This document shows, one piece after another, positions 1-13,300 of a stretch of 64,000 nt of DNA. Source of the DNA: Pampus argenteus. Lineage: Eukaryota; Chordata; Actinopteri; Scombriformes; Stromateidae. Where the stretch lies: NCBI GenBank assembly GCA_036937835.1, contig CM072874.1, positions 16,010,001-16,074,000 on the forward strand. Reading direction: 5' to 3'. The notes under the pieces were generated by a model. The model was given only the letters and a program-made list of their open reading frames with translations. It ran no database searches and was not told the DNA's origin. Position 1 is the stretch's first letter, and every line of letters begins with the position of its first letter. The position numbers were made by a program, and so were the translations under genes.

Positions 1-1231
1 AAAGTACAATTTTTCTCATCACACTGTGATCGAATAGAGTGAAGAGCTAAACTACTAAAGCTGTCTAGACTGTGGCAGAGGATGGAGTTTTATCATTGTG
101 GTACTCACAGATATCTCATTGTCCACACCTGGGTAGGTCTAAAACACAGTGACACCATGGAGTACACACAGAGAGAAAGAGGGAGGGAGCGAGGGAAGAC
201 ACAAGACAGGAGGAAATGGAAAAAAAAACAAGCAAACTATTAAACAAAAAAAAATTCAGGAGACAAAAAGGAAATGAAGAGTTAAAAAAGGAAAGAGAAC
301 ATCAAAGAGGTTGAGAAATGAAAGATAAACCGAGGGGATCACGCAGTGTGCTACTTGCAACACATGACCAGACCAAATTGAAATCATGGAGGGAGAGAGA
401 GAGAGAGACAAACATGGATGGGAGCAAAGGGCAAGAAAACAGCTTTAGAGGTATGGGGAAGAGTTGTGAAGGGGGAGTCGTGGTTTGTTGGCATCCATAC
501 AGAATTCATCTATGCTGTTGGGGTCAAGGTGAGACTCTGCCCAGTAGGAGGTCAGAGGTCAGTACGATGGAGACTGTTAGCTGCTGATATTTGGTCTCTG
601 ACTCTCCTCTACTAAACCAAGTCAAGGTGAACATCCTAGTAATCCGCCTCTCTCTTTCTTCCTAAATCCATGTCATCTTTTCCAGGAGCAGAACCCTTCT
701 GGAAAAGATGACAGGGATTTGGGAAGAAGGCAGGAATTTTCACTGCCAGTGAACACAAACAATTGGCCTGTTTGTGTTTGAGCGATGCCTGACGTCAGCA
801 GGAGCTGGTTGGTGGACATCAGTGCCAGCGGGAGCCGGGCCCTCGGAGCCTAGATGTCGCATTAAACCTCCCCTGCGTGAACATCAGAGGGTCTGCAACT
901 CCTGCGGCACAGTCCTGGTACAAACAACCTCAACTACGAACAGCACAACAGCCAACTACGCTCGCTAAAACACTTTATGGGTGCCTCATGTAAACTACTT
1001 GTAGGTTTATTTGCCTCATTAGCACAATTGTGCGTTCATACAAATGTATACGGGGAAAAGGGAAAGGCCTATGTGTGTCCAATCTAAACACTATAGGCTC
1101 CGCTCTGCTGCTATTGGCTGCTGTAGTGGTGTGGCACAGCAGTGCACAGTCTCTCTTGCCATTTGGACTGAAGTGAAATTCTACTTTTGTGGTTTTTGTG
1201 TGTATATGTGTGTGTATAGACTGTGACTTAC
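1..1231. other. mtmr4 intron, left edge
   Basis: Holds the 654-730 hairpin and A-rich stretches. No mtmr4 exon after KDSVIN was found here. Confidence 0.6.
654..730 (+). ncRNA. Near-perfect 32-bp stem-loop, candidate microRNA-like hairpin or MITE palindrome
   Basis: Bases 654-685 pair with 699-730 around a 13-nt loop (686-698). The core arms TGTCATCTTTTCCAG and CTGGAAAAGATGACA are exact reverse complements. The remaining pairs include one A-G mismatch (670/714) and two G-U wobbles (655/729 and 663/721) when read as plus-strand RNA. It lies in mtmr4 intronic DNA, antisense to that gene. The 77-nt length fits a microRNA precursor, but such high complementarity also fits a small inverted-repeat transposon. 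I do not recognise the arm as a known microRNA. Confidence 0.35.
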
Positions 1232-1348
1232 ATTGATGACAGAGTCCTTGAACTTGATGTGAAGCCTGTAGTTAGATATGGCAATGATGGCTTCATCGGC
1301 ACGGCCAAGATATTCCACCCCTTCCCCCTGAAGAACTGGGAATGGCAC
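1232..1348 (-). CDS. mtmr4: mtmr4 coding exon, first half of PH-GRAM domain
   Basis: On the minus strand the acceptor CACAG lies just above 1348 and the donor GTAAGT begins at 1231. The exon is 117 nt, 39 codons, phase 0 at both ends, and reads VPFPVLQGEGVEYLG then RADEAIIAISNYRLH. This is the lipid-binding GRAM region of the MTMR3/4 subfamily. The VLQGEGVE and KFKDSVIN wording matches MTMR4 rather than MTMR3 as I recall them. The following exon is not found in positions 1-1231. Confidence 0.95.
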
Positions 1349-4300
1349 CTGTGAGCACACAAAACAAAACCACCAAGATTGTTGAGTAGAAGCAGCAAAA
1401 AAACACAACACACAAGCTGCTTACTGCCAGGCTTTATTATGTCTACTGGAAGTATAATCATAGCATCCACATTTCTATTTTTAAACCTGCGCTCTCTCTC
1501 TGTTTTTCAAGCTCTTTCTAATTTGTAATAATCTTGATGCAAAGCTTTTACGTTATTGCAAGTTTTCCTTAGGGGAAATGTGTATGTGTGTGTATCAAAT
1601 TTCGTAGCACACCATTCAATAATTTTCCAGACATTTCACTCAAAACTACAGATGAAAACCTCATGGTGGCGCTAGAGAAAAGACCAGGGGATCGCTAAAG
1701 TCATTGGGATTCATCCTCTGGGAATCACGAGTGTCTGTGCAAACATTTTGTGCCATCCCTAGTAGGTGTTGAGATACATCGCTGGATAAAAAAAAAAAAA
1801 AGGTTTAAAAATCTGATTCTCTGGGATGGATAGATAGGATAGATATATAGGAGTAAAGAACATTTTCAAATATTCAACCCTAATTATAACCAACAGGTAG
1901 ACTTCAGGCTTGCAACATTTTATGAATCGATCTTGCCCAACAGAAGCTAAACTCGTAACACTGAGGACCGGGTGGCACAACATTACAGATATGAGAAAGG
2001 AGGAAAACCGTGTGCATGCGTAGCCGTCCAATTAGTTTTACAGAAGGACCTTTGTGAGCACAGAGGGCATGTTTGTAAGCCTGAATGAGCAGGCAGACAA
2101 GAGGCAGAGCTGCATCACTGCTGTACAGTGAGGGATCCCAAACTGTCCATTAACATTCTTACTTGTACCCATTTTATTATTACAGGCACAGCCAAGTTTG
2201 GGCTTTTGGCTGCAACGAAACCCCTACATTAAGATAATTGGTTCTCAACAGAGGTTAATAAAAAACATTTTTCATTTCATTCTGAGGCAGGGGCATTAGC
2301 TGCTTTAAAAGCTGACCATGTGGAAGACAGACGGCCACAATAGCCAATTCCTAAAAGAAAGACTCAATACTTAAATAAAAGTGGTCTGGCTTCAAGGGAT
2401 TGAAAAATGATGTCATGCAACTCAGTGAATTATAAGACCGTTGACGACTGCTGTTGATCAGGAGGATTTAAGCTATAAACATTATGCACAGAGGTTAAAC
2501 AATTTCCAATCACTTAAGACATCCAATCAATTAAACAGTAAAGCCTGTCGGGAGATACAGCATCACTCTTTCTAAGCGGACACACTGAGGATGTGTTTGG
2601 TGCTTTCAGTCCTTACTTACATGATCGCTTCAAGCTTCACTTTGTCATCACTTCTGCGTGACAAATATTAGTTCTGGCTGCTTTAGCATTATCACAGTCA
2701 TTGGGGACCGCAAATTGTAAACTCAGGTCTTGTTGTTTAGTTTCTGGTAGTGAAGACAACATTGTTGCTTGGAGACAATATTACCTCATCCTGTTTAGCA
2801 TGCACTGCTGAGTCACGCAGAGGAGGAGACCCACCGATGCATGTTAACAGAGGACATGCAGCAGGGCAGATGGAGGATTATGGTAAGAAGTCAGAAAAAT
2901 CAGGCTTACTTGAAACAACATTAACCAACACAGTTAAAAGCACAGCCTTGGTTAGATACAAACTAGATGCAACTGATAGACCCATAAATACAAGTCAACT
3001 CAGCTCAGCTTTTACCACTCATGACAAAAAACAAAAAAATATTGTTGATTGGAAGGAGGCTAAAAGCTGTCAGTGCTACATACCGTTGATGACTATTGGT
3101 CCAGTGAACTTATGAAAAAAAAAAATTAATCCCTGACATCTATCACTGCATCTGCTGTTGCTCATTACGAACTGAAACTGTGTGCATGATGGGGGAAAGA
3201 GTACAGCTTAACCTGGGAAATGGAGCACGTAGTACTCAGACACCAACAGAGCCACATTTAGGCAACAAGCCTCCTGGCTCCCTGCACCAGGACTTTAAAA
3301 ACATGGAATATTTAAAAAAAAAAAAAAAAAAGTGATGAAGTTTTAACGCTTTAACATAAGGTGACAGGTGCACAAACAAATACAACAAATTTAATGTTCT
3401 TGACTGAAAAAAATAAAATATAAAATAAAATATAAAATAAAATATTAAATAAAATATTAAATAAAATATTAAATAAAATATAAAATAAAATAAAATAAAG
3501 TTGTAGATACGGTTTTACAATATAAAAAAAAGGGAAGGCTTTTTTGTCACAGATCAGGTGATGCAGCCAAATTGTGTTCAGAAATGGCTGAACGGCTACA
3601 GAGTGTGTGTGTGCCGCTCTGCTGTGAGCCCGACACGTCCTGCTGAGAGCGTCATAGTTAACATGCTGTACAGACTAGAAACTGCATTAAACAAGCTGGG
3701 CTCCAAAAGTAGTTGCATGAGTCACTGACGGCTTAGCAAATGCAGCAGAAGATACTGTGTCACGTTTCCTCCACGAAGCCTTCAGCAGCAGAAATGAAAA
3801 AAAAAAAAAAAAAAAAAAAATAGAGTCGTGACTTCCGGTCCAAGCAGCCTGCCTGTGAGGACATGCACGTGTGCAAACGCACTCACAACTGCAAGCATGC
3901 AGCACATTGCGCACAAGAGGAGAAAGCAGCAGGGTATTAAATATGGAGTGGTAGGAACTGCATGTTATTTGCCTGCAGGAAGCTACGGTGAGAGACATCA
4001 GCTGTCAGTGAAACTATCATGGGAGGGCCTGCTCACAATGAAAAAAACCCCACAAAAGCAGAAACACAACGTGTGGCTCCATGTGTACACGCAGGGGGGA
4101 GGGCAGCAAAGTATAAGAGCACAGAAACATAGAAATCGTTGCAAAGGAAATAAATGCATCTAACAGGATCTTTGACACAATGTCCTTTGTGTGTCCTTTT
4201 AATAATTTTTATTTTTTTTAAAAACAAAAAAACAGACACTTTTGAGGATCAACCTTTTGAACAGGTTGATTCTCCTGTCAGCTGGAAACATGCTTCAATT

Positions 4301-5638
4301 AAAACCCGCAGACAGCTGAGCAGATCCCTCCTTCAACCTTTCCTTTGTCCAGTTCTCCAGACACATGATGCTCAGCTCCATTAACCACCAGACAGCCGGA
4401 GAGCACAAACTCAACACCGGGGGGAAAGGCGCACTGAGAGTTACCCATCACAATCATGGCATCTACACTGTGAAATAGACTTACACATACTTCTCACTTC
4501 AGTGGCCTAAATGCTTTTTAGCTGCTCTGTTCTTCGGTTCCTCTGCAGTGACTTCTGCTTGTCGGGTGGAACAGCATGAGACACTGGATTCCTCTACAGC
4601 TCTCAATCAGAAACAAACCTCTAAAATCAATTTTCAGTTGTATTTAGACATGTTGATGATACATAATCTGATTTATAGTGTTTTCCTTCTTTTACATAGT
4701 GCAACACCATGTATATAACAAGCACTACAGCTACAGACAAACAGAGCTGCACTTCCTTCAATCCTTTCATCCTGTGTGAACATTTTCAACTCCCCGCTTT
4801 CAAAACTTTGCTTCTGTTATAGCAAAGTTACGTAAATATGTTCCTTATGTAAATACGGGAGACTATTTCAGAATCTCTTTTCTAAATAAAAACCGAAGAA
4901 AAAAAAATAGCTTTCTTTTAGAAGTATGATGGCTGATGTGCAGAGAGTGTGTCGCAGCGGCTGTATTCAAATGCAAATATTGTGTTCTCCACAAAGTGGC
5001 CTAATTAGTAGTGATTAAAGGGTGGTGGAACAATGGCAAAAAACATTTGCTCCTTCTGTCCAGTGTCATCATCTCTCCTTCAGTGCCTGGCCTCAACCTG
5101 CTGAGCTGAGACTCTTGCAGTACTGTCCCCGGCAGTCACAGTACACCAGTTCCCACAAGCTTCATCAGAAGATCATCATCTATAATCTGGAAGAGCTACG
5201 CTTGGTCTTTTCACCCGCTCCTGTTTGCCTAATTCAGACTCGCAGCTGGGTGTCAGAGCAGTCGGGACTGTGCTCTGGAGCAGTGGTTGCCATACAGCTC
5301 ACCTGAAGGCTTTCATCCTCCTTCACCAGCTCCTTCTGGGGGAACAGGTCCTTGGCCTTGATGTACTCCAGACTGGGAGGCCCCTCTTCACCCTGTCAGG
5401 CGCAAACACAAAGCAGGGGTGTTCAGGTAAATACTACTGTCATTATGTAGCTCAACACAACAGGACGGGACACTGCGAGCTTGGAAAAAGAACACACACA
5501 AAAAAATCTCCTGTAAAATCAAACACAAAGTTAATATTCTCAGTGTTCCTGTAGTGAGCATTTATCAGAGCGGTTAGCCTCTGATGTAAGCTGCACGCCA
5601 GGTGGAATTTCACAATTGGCACCAGCCGACACACACAC

Positions 5639-5684
<46 letters not shown>

Positions 5685-7274
5685 TAGGAGATTAAATATT
5701 GACTACGAGAGATCTAAAATTCCCTTTAAATAGGACACAGGCAACCTTCTGTTAGGCCAATGAGAAGCTATTTTAAAGCAAGATTAAAGTTAAAATATTT
5801 TACACTTGATTGAATTATGATGTAGGAGCGTTTATTTGGATTCTGTTTGCTTTAGCGCTACATAGTGGGTTATTGCATGAGCGACTGATACCAAAAACCT
5901 AGAAACCTCGTCACTGGGAGTTAAGCAAACAAAGCTACTGAGATGTAGTTTGGCATTTCACTTCACATGACGAGTGTTGCATGAGTCACGCACCAACACT
6001 GAGTTTAAATAATTCCTGCCTAGAGTCACTTTTGATACTAATACCTAATAACCAAACGTTGATAAATCAAACAACCAAATGGAGTCTTATCATCATGTGC
6101 ACATCTGTTGTAATGGACGGTTGGCTAAAATTAGACTGCAGCACCTCAAGAAGCAGCAGAGTCGAGAGCGAGAGAGGAACAAAGAGGGCAGTCAACCCTG
6201 TCCTTTCAGCTTTGTGTGGCAGCGTCCCTCTCAGACTGAGCAAACACTTTCATCAGGTCAGACTTCAATCACTGGAGAGAAAAGATGCAGCAGCACGAGG
6301 TCATGCCTGTGTTTTTTATTCCCTTTTACATATTTGTCATAATTACTACTTCCAGTGTACACTCACTCCCACAGTCCCCACTCAGCAATGCCACCACTAA
6401 TAAGGACAACTGTAGAAGACAAACCATCACTGGACCAGAGGTCTGCCTTATATTTTGAAATGCCCAAATGCAGCATTTTTCCCCACATAAAAGGCTGTAT
6501 TGGATTACCAAATCTGAATCAGGATCTTCAGGATCAGAAATATTTGGATTTGCTTTAAAATGCCCAAAGATCAGAGAAGAATTGAATCCAAATCAGCCAA
6601 TATAATCATGCGAGATCATTTTGAAATACTGGCCCATGGAGAGGAGTGATCCGGCTGGGTGAAAAAAAAGTAGGTCTTAACTCTTACACTTGTCTTTAGC
6701 TACATACGTAGCTTTGTATGGTTTTATGATGCACATCCACGAGAATACACACAAAATGATGCCAAGAAACACACTTCTATCTGAAGCGCACACACTACCT
6801 TCTCCCTTCAAACAAGCTATGGAAGATATGGATGAGGCAAATTTAAAAGAAAAGGATAATACAGTTTACTAAGAAATGACTTTATTGCTATAGCTATAGG
6901 CTAGGCTAGGTAGTTAGACAAATACAAAGTACAATGTTGGGATTTTACAGGCCTTTAAAAGACCTCCCAAGAGCAAAAGGAAAGCCCTACAGGATGCCCC
7001 ACACCTCAAACAATGACGCAAAAAAAAGGAAACCAAAGATTTTGCTGAGTGCATCCTTGTGGAGAAACAAATTCTTTGTGTGAAAACCGAGACTGCCAAA
7101 CTCAAGGCGGGATGTGAGAAGTCGGAGCTCAAAAAGGAAAAACTTTAAATGACCATTCTTTAATGAAAACAAGTGATTTTTTGTTTTCGCTTTCTCCTCT
7201 TCCTCAATTTCATGTTAGCAGTTCTCCAAATGCATTTTCACAGAGGAGGCAGTGAAACCTAAAAAGCAAGCAAG

Positions 7275-7313
<39 letters not shown>

Positions 7314-10300
7314 ATCTCAGAACATTTTTGTTAGTGGTGTTTATGTCCATAAACTAGTTACTAACCTTCATTTGAGCACTCTAATGCATCGCTCAACTGT
7401 GTTTCTCGTTGTTGTGTATTTTTTGTTGTACTTCTCGCTGCATTGACAGGCGTCATTAGCCAGCGGTTCAGTGGGTACCCACTTGAAGATAATTCATAAT
7501 TCATATAATTCATTCTCCCCGTCTCAAATTCCTGAGAATGCGAGCATTGTGGGTCGAGCCAGGCCATCTTTCAATGAGGATGACAACGGCCATGTCAGAG
7601 CTGCAGACTATTTGGACATTAACTGAAAATAAACCATTTCCACTGAGACAAATATTCAGTGAGAAGGGGCTTGTCAGTATTGTCAATGCACCCGACATTA
7701 TCAGGTAGTCCTGGTTTTAAATACATGGTCTTGCTGGGATGTAATGCCTAAGACAGCGTTGAAGAGCCAAGAACACTTCTAATAACCCGGCATCCTGTAC
7801 ATAGATCATATCTCCCACTGTATTATGAAAGGCTACATTGACATAAAAATCTGCGGACAATCAGCACCAGCAGACAGTGCTGCGTTTCTGACCGATACAC
7901 GCCGTGGTTCTACAGGCCGCGGTTCTACAGGCCGCGGTTCTACAGGCCGCGGTTCTACAGGCCGCGGTTCTACACGCCGTGGTTCTACACAGACGACTCT
8001 CTCTTTCTTCCATCTGTTTATTCTGTAAACAGGACGTGCTGCCATTGTTTTCCCTTTTCTGATTGAGTTTTTTTTTTTTCTTACCATTACCATGGATACC
8101 AGTCTGTCTTTCCTACACCTGCTCCATACTAGGCGTAAAAGTTACATCCTGACGTGACACATACAGGGTCTAAGTCTAAATGGTGCACTAGTCATAACCG
8201 TATATTGGTCGTAACTTTCAGTTCTGAGTTGGATGTAACATTACACCGAGGTGAACAGGCCAGCTGGTGTACTCCACTCCTGTTGTTCATCTCAGTGGAG
8301 AACACCCACTGACTCTCTTGCTATTAAAAAGACAGATTATTGTGTCCCAAGACAAAATCCACAGCATCTCACACATCACAGCTAACCCCCCCACTGATGT
8401 CTGACCATGCAGACCTTTGTTTACCGTCAGTCGCATCTATCATCTAAAGGTTCAAGTCAATGATTAAATCACATGATAAGCATACCACTCATTGGGCTGA
8501 GTGGTGACAGATAGCGAGAAGGTCCCTACAATGACAACCCCTCCTCTACAAGCCCCCAACACACACACACACACACACAAACAAAAAACGAGCATTCAGA
8601 TGATCATAATGCTCTCGTCTTCTTACTGCAATAAAAGTCAATCAATAATTCTGTTTAGCCAAGTGAAGAAGAAGGTATCTATGAGGACACAGAGCAGAAG
8701 TATCAAGGTCTCAGAGATCCTTGTATGGAGAATCATTTACTACTGTGTTTGTACTAAAGGCTTGCTATGGGTTTGGGAAGTCTTTTTATGGGAGAGATTC
8801 ATAAGATAAGAGACTATACAAAACCAGTCTACCTGCCACTTCTACACCATAAATTATAATAAATGGCAGCACTGATGGCGTCCATAGAGGTGGGCGTTAA
8901 GGCTGTGCCAATCTGAAATGTACACTCCTTAGAAGATGCTCCAAGTGCTGCCTGGTATTACTGTAAGCTCCATTTCCTCCAAAAGATGCCTTAACGTTCA
9001 TGCTAATGCTGCGTTTCCTTCTCAAGGTGACGAAGTGGAAGCCGCTTCCTTCATCTCATTTCACTTCACATTTCTGCTGCATTCACGTAATGTCAGCAGA
9101 ATGGGAAAAATAAGAACAAGTTATTAACCCAACTTACATAGTTTTCATACTATTCCAAGACAGTTAGACTCAATGCTAACCTTGTAGTCATACTAAATAA
9201 ATATTCTCAATTAGCTACTTTTATTATGATGCATTTGCACAAACAGCCGACTCGACTCAGTGCTAATACTGGAGTTTCTTCACGTGGCTTTGGGTTATTT
9301 TACCAATCGTTTGCTGACGCACAAGTGGAAGACACGTCCAGAAATCCTGATATCTCTGACAAAGGCTGATGTGAATGTTTTTACCTACTCGGCTGCTCAG
9401 AATAGTAGTATGCCGTAAACAATGTTACATAAATGTGGCCATTCCAGCAACTCTCATTGTAAAATACTTCATTTAAAAACTCAAACTGTGGTGTAAGAAG
9501 ATACTCCAGTCAAAACTAAAAGCCTTCGTTTCAGACCTGTGAATTTATCTGAACTGCTCTAAATCCCTTTTTTTGCTGTGCTATGCTGCTAATCACTTGA
9601 CCTTTGCCTCGGGTTAGCCTTCGGGGTTCAGACTGATGAGGCAGCTGCGCATCATCAATTTTCTTGTTTTCACCTGAGAATGGGTGAACCATGACAGTGA
9701 CCATCAGTCAGACGCATCCTGCGAGGGTCAGGTTATTACAGGGTGATCTCACACACTGTTGCCGGGCAGTCTGAACCACCAGCCTGCCATCCAGGAACCC
9801 ATGTGTTCACTGTTTCTAAAAAGGGAACAAAGTTTATCCTGAATAAAGTACAGGAGAAGCTATTGTTGTAGAGCCTCCCCCTAAGAACTTCAATGCCATC
9901 AGTAGAGAAGAGCATTTATTCAGTCTCCACAAACACACACACACGTCCTACATCAATAATCCATCTACTCCCTTGGTTCCCATATGTCTTTGTGCTGCAC
10001 TACCTCTGAGATACTTGGCACCATTTACTTAATTCTCTTATGAAGCAGTCCTGACGGTGCACTCTTCTGAGAGACCTACTGGAACTCTGTGTACTTAAAA
10101 TAAAAAAAAAGGCAAAAAACAGCTGACTTAAGCTTGTGTAGATGTTGTATTGCTCCATAAATCCACGACACAGGCTATATACCGACTGGTAACATTATAA
10201 TGAAGATGCTGAATTTCAAACCGCTTCACCTGATGTGGTATATTGGCAGTTTAGACAACAAACAACAGAAAATGTCAGGGAGAGAATACATCAGTGTAGC

Positions 10301-13300
10301 AGTGTTTAGAGGAGGACTTGTAGAAGCTACAGACAACCTTTATATGTCAGCTGCATGCAAGATAACATGTGATCAAGATTGGGGGGGGGGGGCTTAAAAC
10401 GTTGTCGTTACATTTGCAAACAATCACACGCTCTGAGGCGCTTCCGTTTTCTAATTTTCAGTCCATCGCATTGTGTCCACAATCAGACAATCAGCTTACA
10501 GAAGATTAAAGGAAAAGAGAAATGCTCACAAAAGATAGAGCACAGCTTGTCCTGTGCCCGACACGTTTTTGCTTCGTCACTGCTGTGAGTCTGCGCACCC
10601 TCCCCCCACCTTTGTCCAACCAGCAATCAAAATGCTGGATCTGACAGGCATGCACGTATATATATGCCTCCATGCATTTATCAAATATAAATGTCAGATT
10701 TGAGAGCACATTTAATGTCTTAATAACACGTACTGTCATGTCAATGATAGTATGAGCCAGCAGCAGACTGACGTGACAGGTTCATAATGTGGATGTGCAG
10801 GTACAAACACACAGGGCTCATTATTTTTTATGAGACAAAACAAGATTTTAATCATCACGTGCCAAACTGCCTAGAGATTTCTGCAAGTGTGTGAATGGAA
10901 AAATGTGGTAGTATGACAACACAAAAGGTAGCATAGGTAGAGGAATTGAAAAAGATGCATGAATAAGTGTCTGGTCGCCATGGATACAACAACCTCTTTT
11001 TAGAGGCAGAGTCCCTTTCTCTCTAAAGCTTTTGGAAACAATTTGCCGTCCTTACTCAACAGATTATTTACTTAATCTGACTGAGGCTTTGTCCTCGAGT
11101 TCTGCAGATTAGAGAATCACTAGCAGATGCAGAGGTGACCTCCTAAATATGTGGAGGGACGTGAACTTATGCATCTGCTTTTATGTATCCATGTTATTTA
11201 TTAAATGAGGCAAACAAAACTTGGCACATTGTCTGAAATGTGAAGAATGACCCCCCAAATATGGTGTGAAGCAGTAAGAAAAGGGTAAAGGGTAGAGAGG
11301 AAGAGAGGAAACGAGGGTAAGGCCCAATGAAAAGCAGCAAAACGAAATCAACAACGACAAACAGAAACGCGTTCTTTTCCGAGCTAGGCAGTGCAGTCTG
11401 GGTTACGATCAAGTATGACAAATCTTCTCAAATGCATGTGTCTTTCGGCCCCATCCCTTCTTCGTCCATATTAATGTTTCATAGAACACCATGTTCTAAA
11501 TGATCTATCCCATTTTAGCCTTTTGACTGAGCTGTTCTCCAAAAGATACAAAGTTGGAGCGAACTCTACAGCACGCTGAGAACAGGTCTGTCCGTTTAAT
11601 CACAAAAACATCACTAGCAGCAATAAAAGACACACAAGGTTTCATTACAAACACATCAAACTGATGGATTACAATTGAGATAGCCTACTTGATTTGATCT
11701 TTGTACAGACAGAGATTTTAGTCTGGAGATGCTGAGAAACAAACTACCAGCCAAATGCTGGTTCTTATTTAAATACTACTCTGTAAAAACTACAACCTGC
11801 TCCGTCTCGTCTTGTTGCTTCTGGATCTCTGTAGTCATGAGGCCTTCTTCAGCGTCAACACTCCCCTGCTCTCAGTTTTTAGGACCGTTTCTGCCATGCT
11901 GTCAGTGCTGAGTGTAACAAGGTATACAATCTAAAGCACATCTCCAAAAAGCATGTGGCTATAGCCGCACCCCGATTCATTTAGCTAGTGGGTATAATAC
12001 CATCTGAGTCATGGAAAAAATCTTAACCAATTCAATTAAGCTTTTTATAGTTCCATTTGGTACAGACAGCATATCACAGAGGGACATAAACATCAACAGT
12101 AACTAAAGTTTTTTATTTTTTTTATTTTTTCCCTGCAGTCAATATTATGACAATAAATGTGGTTACGATGAAAACACAATGGTGCAGCCTGCTTTCACAT
12201 GAGGAGACCGACTATGATCCACTTCAGACACAGAGGACACTGATACTAAATTATAGAGCGAATGACGCAGAAGAACTGCCAACTCAGCTGAACCAGACAT
12301 ATTAAAGAGAGATCATAAATAGTGAAAAAGGTTGGCCATGTTTGGTCACAGAGAAAGAAGATGAACCAAGACCACCTGGCTTTACCACAAACACTTTCTG
12401 TGGTAGAAACACTGATAAAAAACCCCCCAGTAGAACTTTCCCATTATTCTTCACATAGATTATTATTGACAAAGTTGACATGTTAGATGGAAAATCCCTC
12501 AGCACATGCTCCAGATACAGAAGGTAATTACTCTGCTCTAACAGTGACTGTTGCACAAGAAACTCACTTGTAACAGTTACTGTATTAGTATTAGAGCTGC
12601 AACGATTAATCAATTAATGGCCAACTATTTTGATAATCAATCAATCATTTGGAGTGTAGTCTTCCATGATAGACAGATAAATCAGTAATGAAATTAATGA
12701 AAATATATTTTTTTTTTATTTAAGTTTAGTTGAAGCTTTATTTAGTATTAGCATTACCCATTTCCTATCATCTGATTATTATTATGAAATGTATATCTTA
12801 AATTATTGGCATGTTTAATTTACATCTATGTTTTACTGCATGTAAAACGCTTTAGCGCTCTACTAAAGGTTGTTTTGAGTATTTCATTTCTGCCTCATGT
12901 CCTGTTACCAGATGCTGGGTTTGTAAACCCATGAGAAAAACTGTTTTTACCAAGTTTGGGAAGCCCAGTATTTCATTTAGTGGACTAATAATATGAGACG
13001 GCAGGCAGGTGAAGGCCCACATAGTGGACATCACTGAAATGTCAGAGGTTAACTTTTAAACCATCAGCTAATTAAAGGCCAGAGACATAAAGCAGAGTCT
13101 TAGCAGAGTTCTTAAAACCGTCGACCTTTTCTCGACTCCGTCTCTCGATACAAACACCTGTTCTACATCAGTCATTGCCTTTAGTGCCCTGCTACATCCC
13201 AGAACCCCAAATACTGCTCAATGCAGCTCCTCCACTGCAGTGAACACACTCCATCACTCTGAGGCTGCAACAGCGACTGCACAATGTGCTCGCTCTCGGC

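Noticed and set aside
97..150. Possible 20-base mtmr4 microexon (CCCAG acceptor, GTGAGT donor on the minus strand)
   Set aside because: The encoded VWTMRY does not match the expected MTMR4 continuation (VPLRMI...) and 20 bases would break the frame.
5452..5682. Cys/Val-rich open frame over a CA repeat
   Set aside because: Microsatellite translation artefact.
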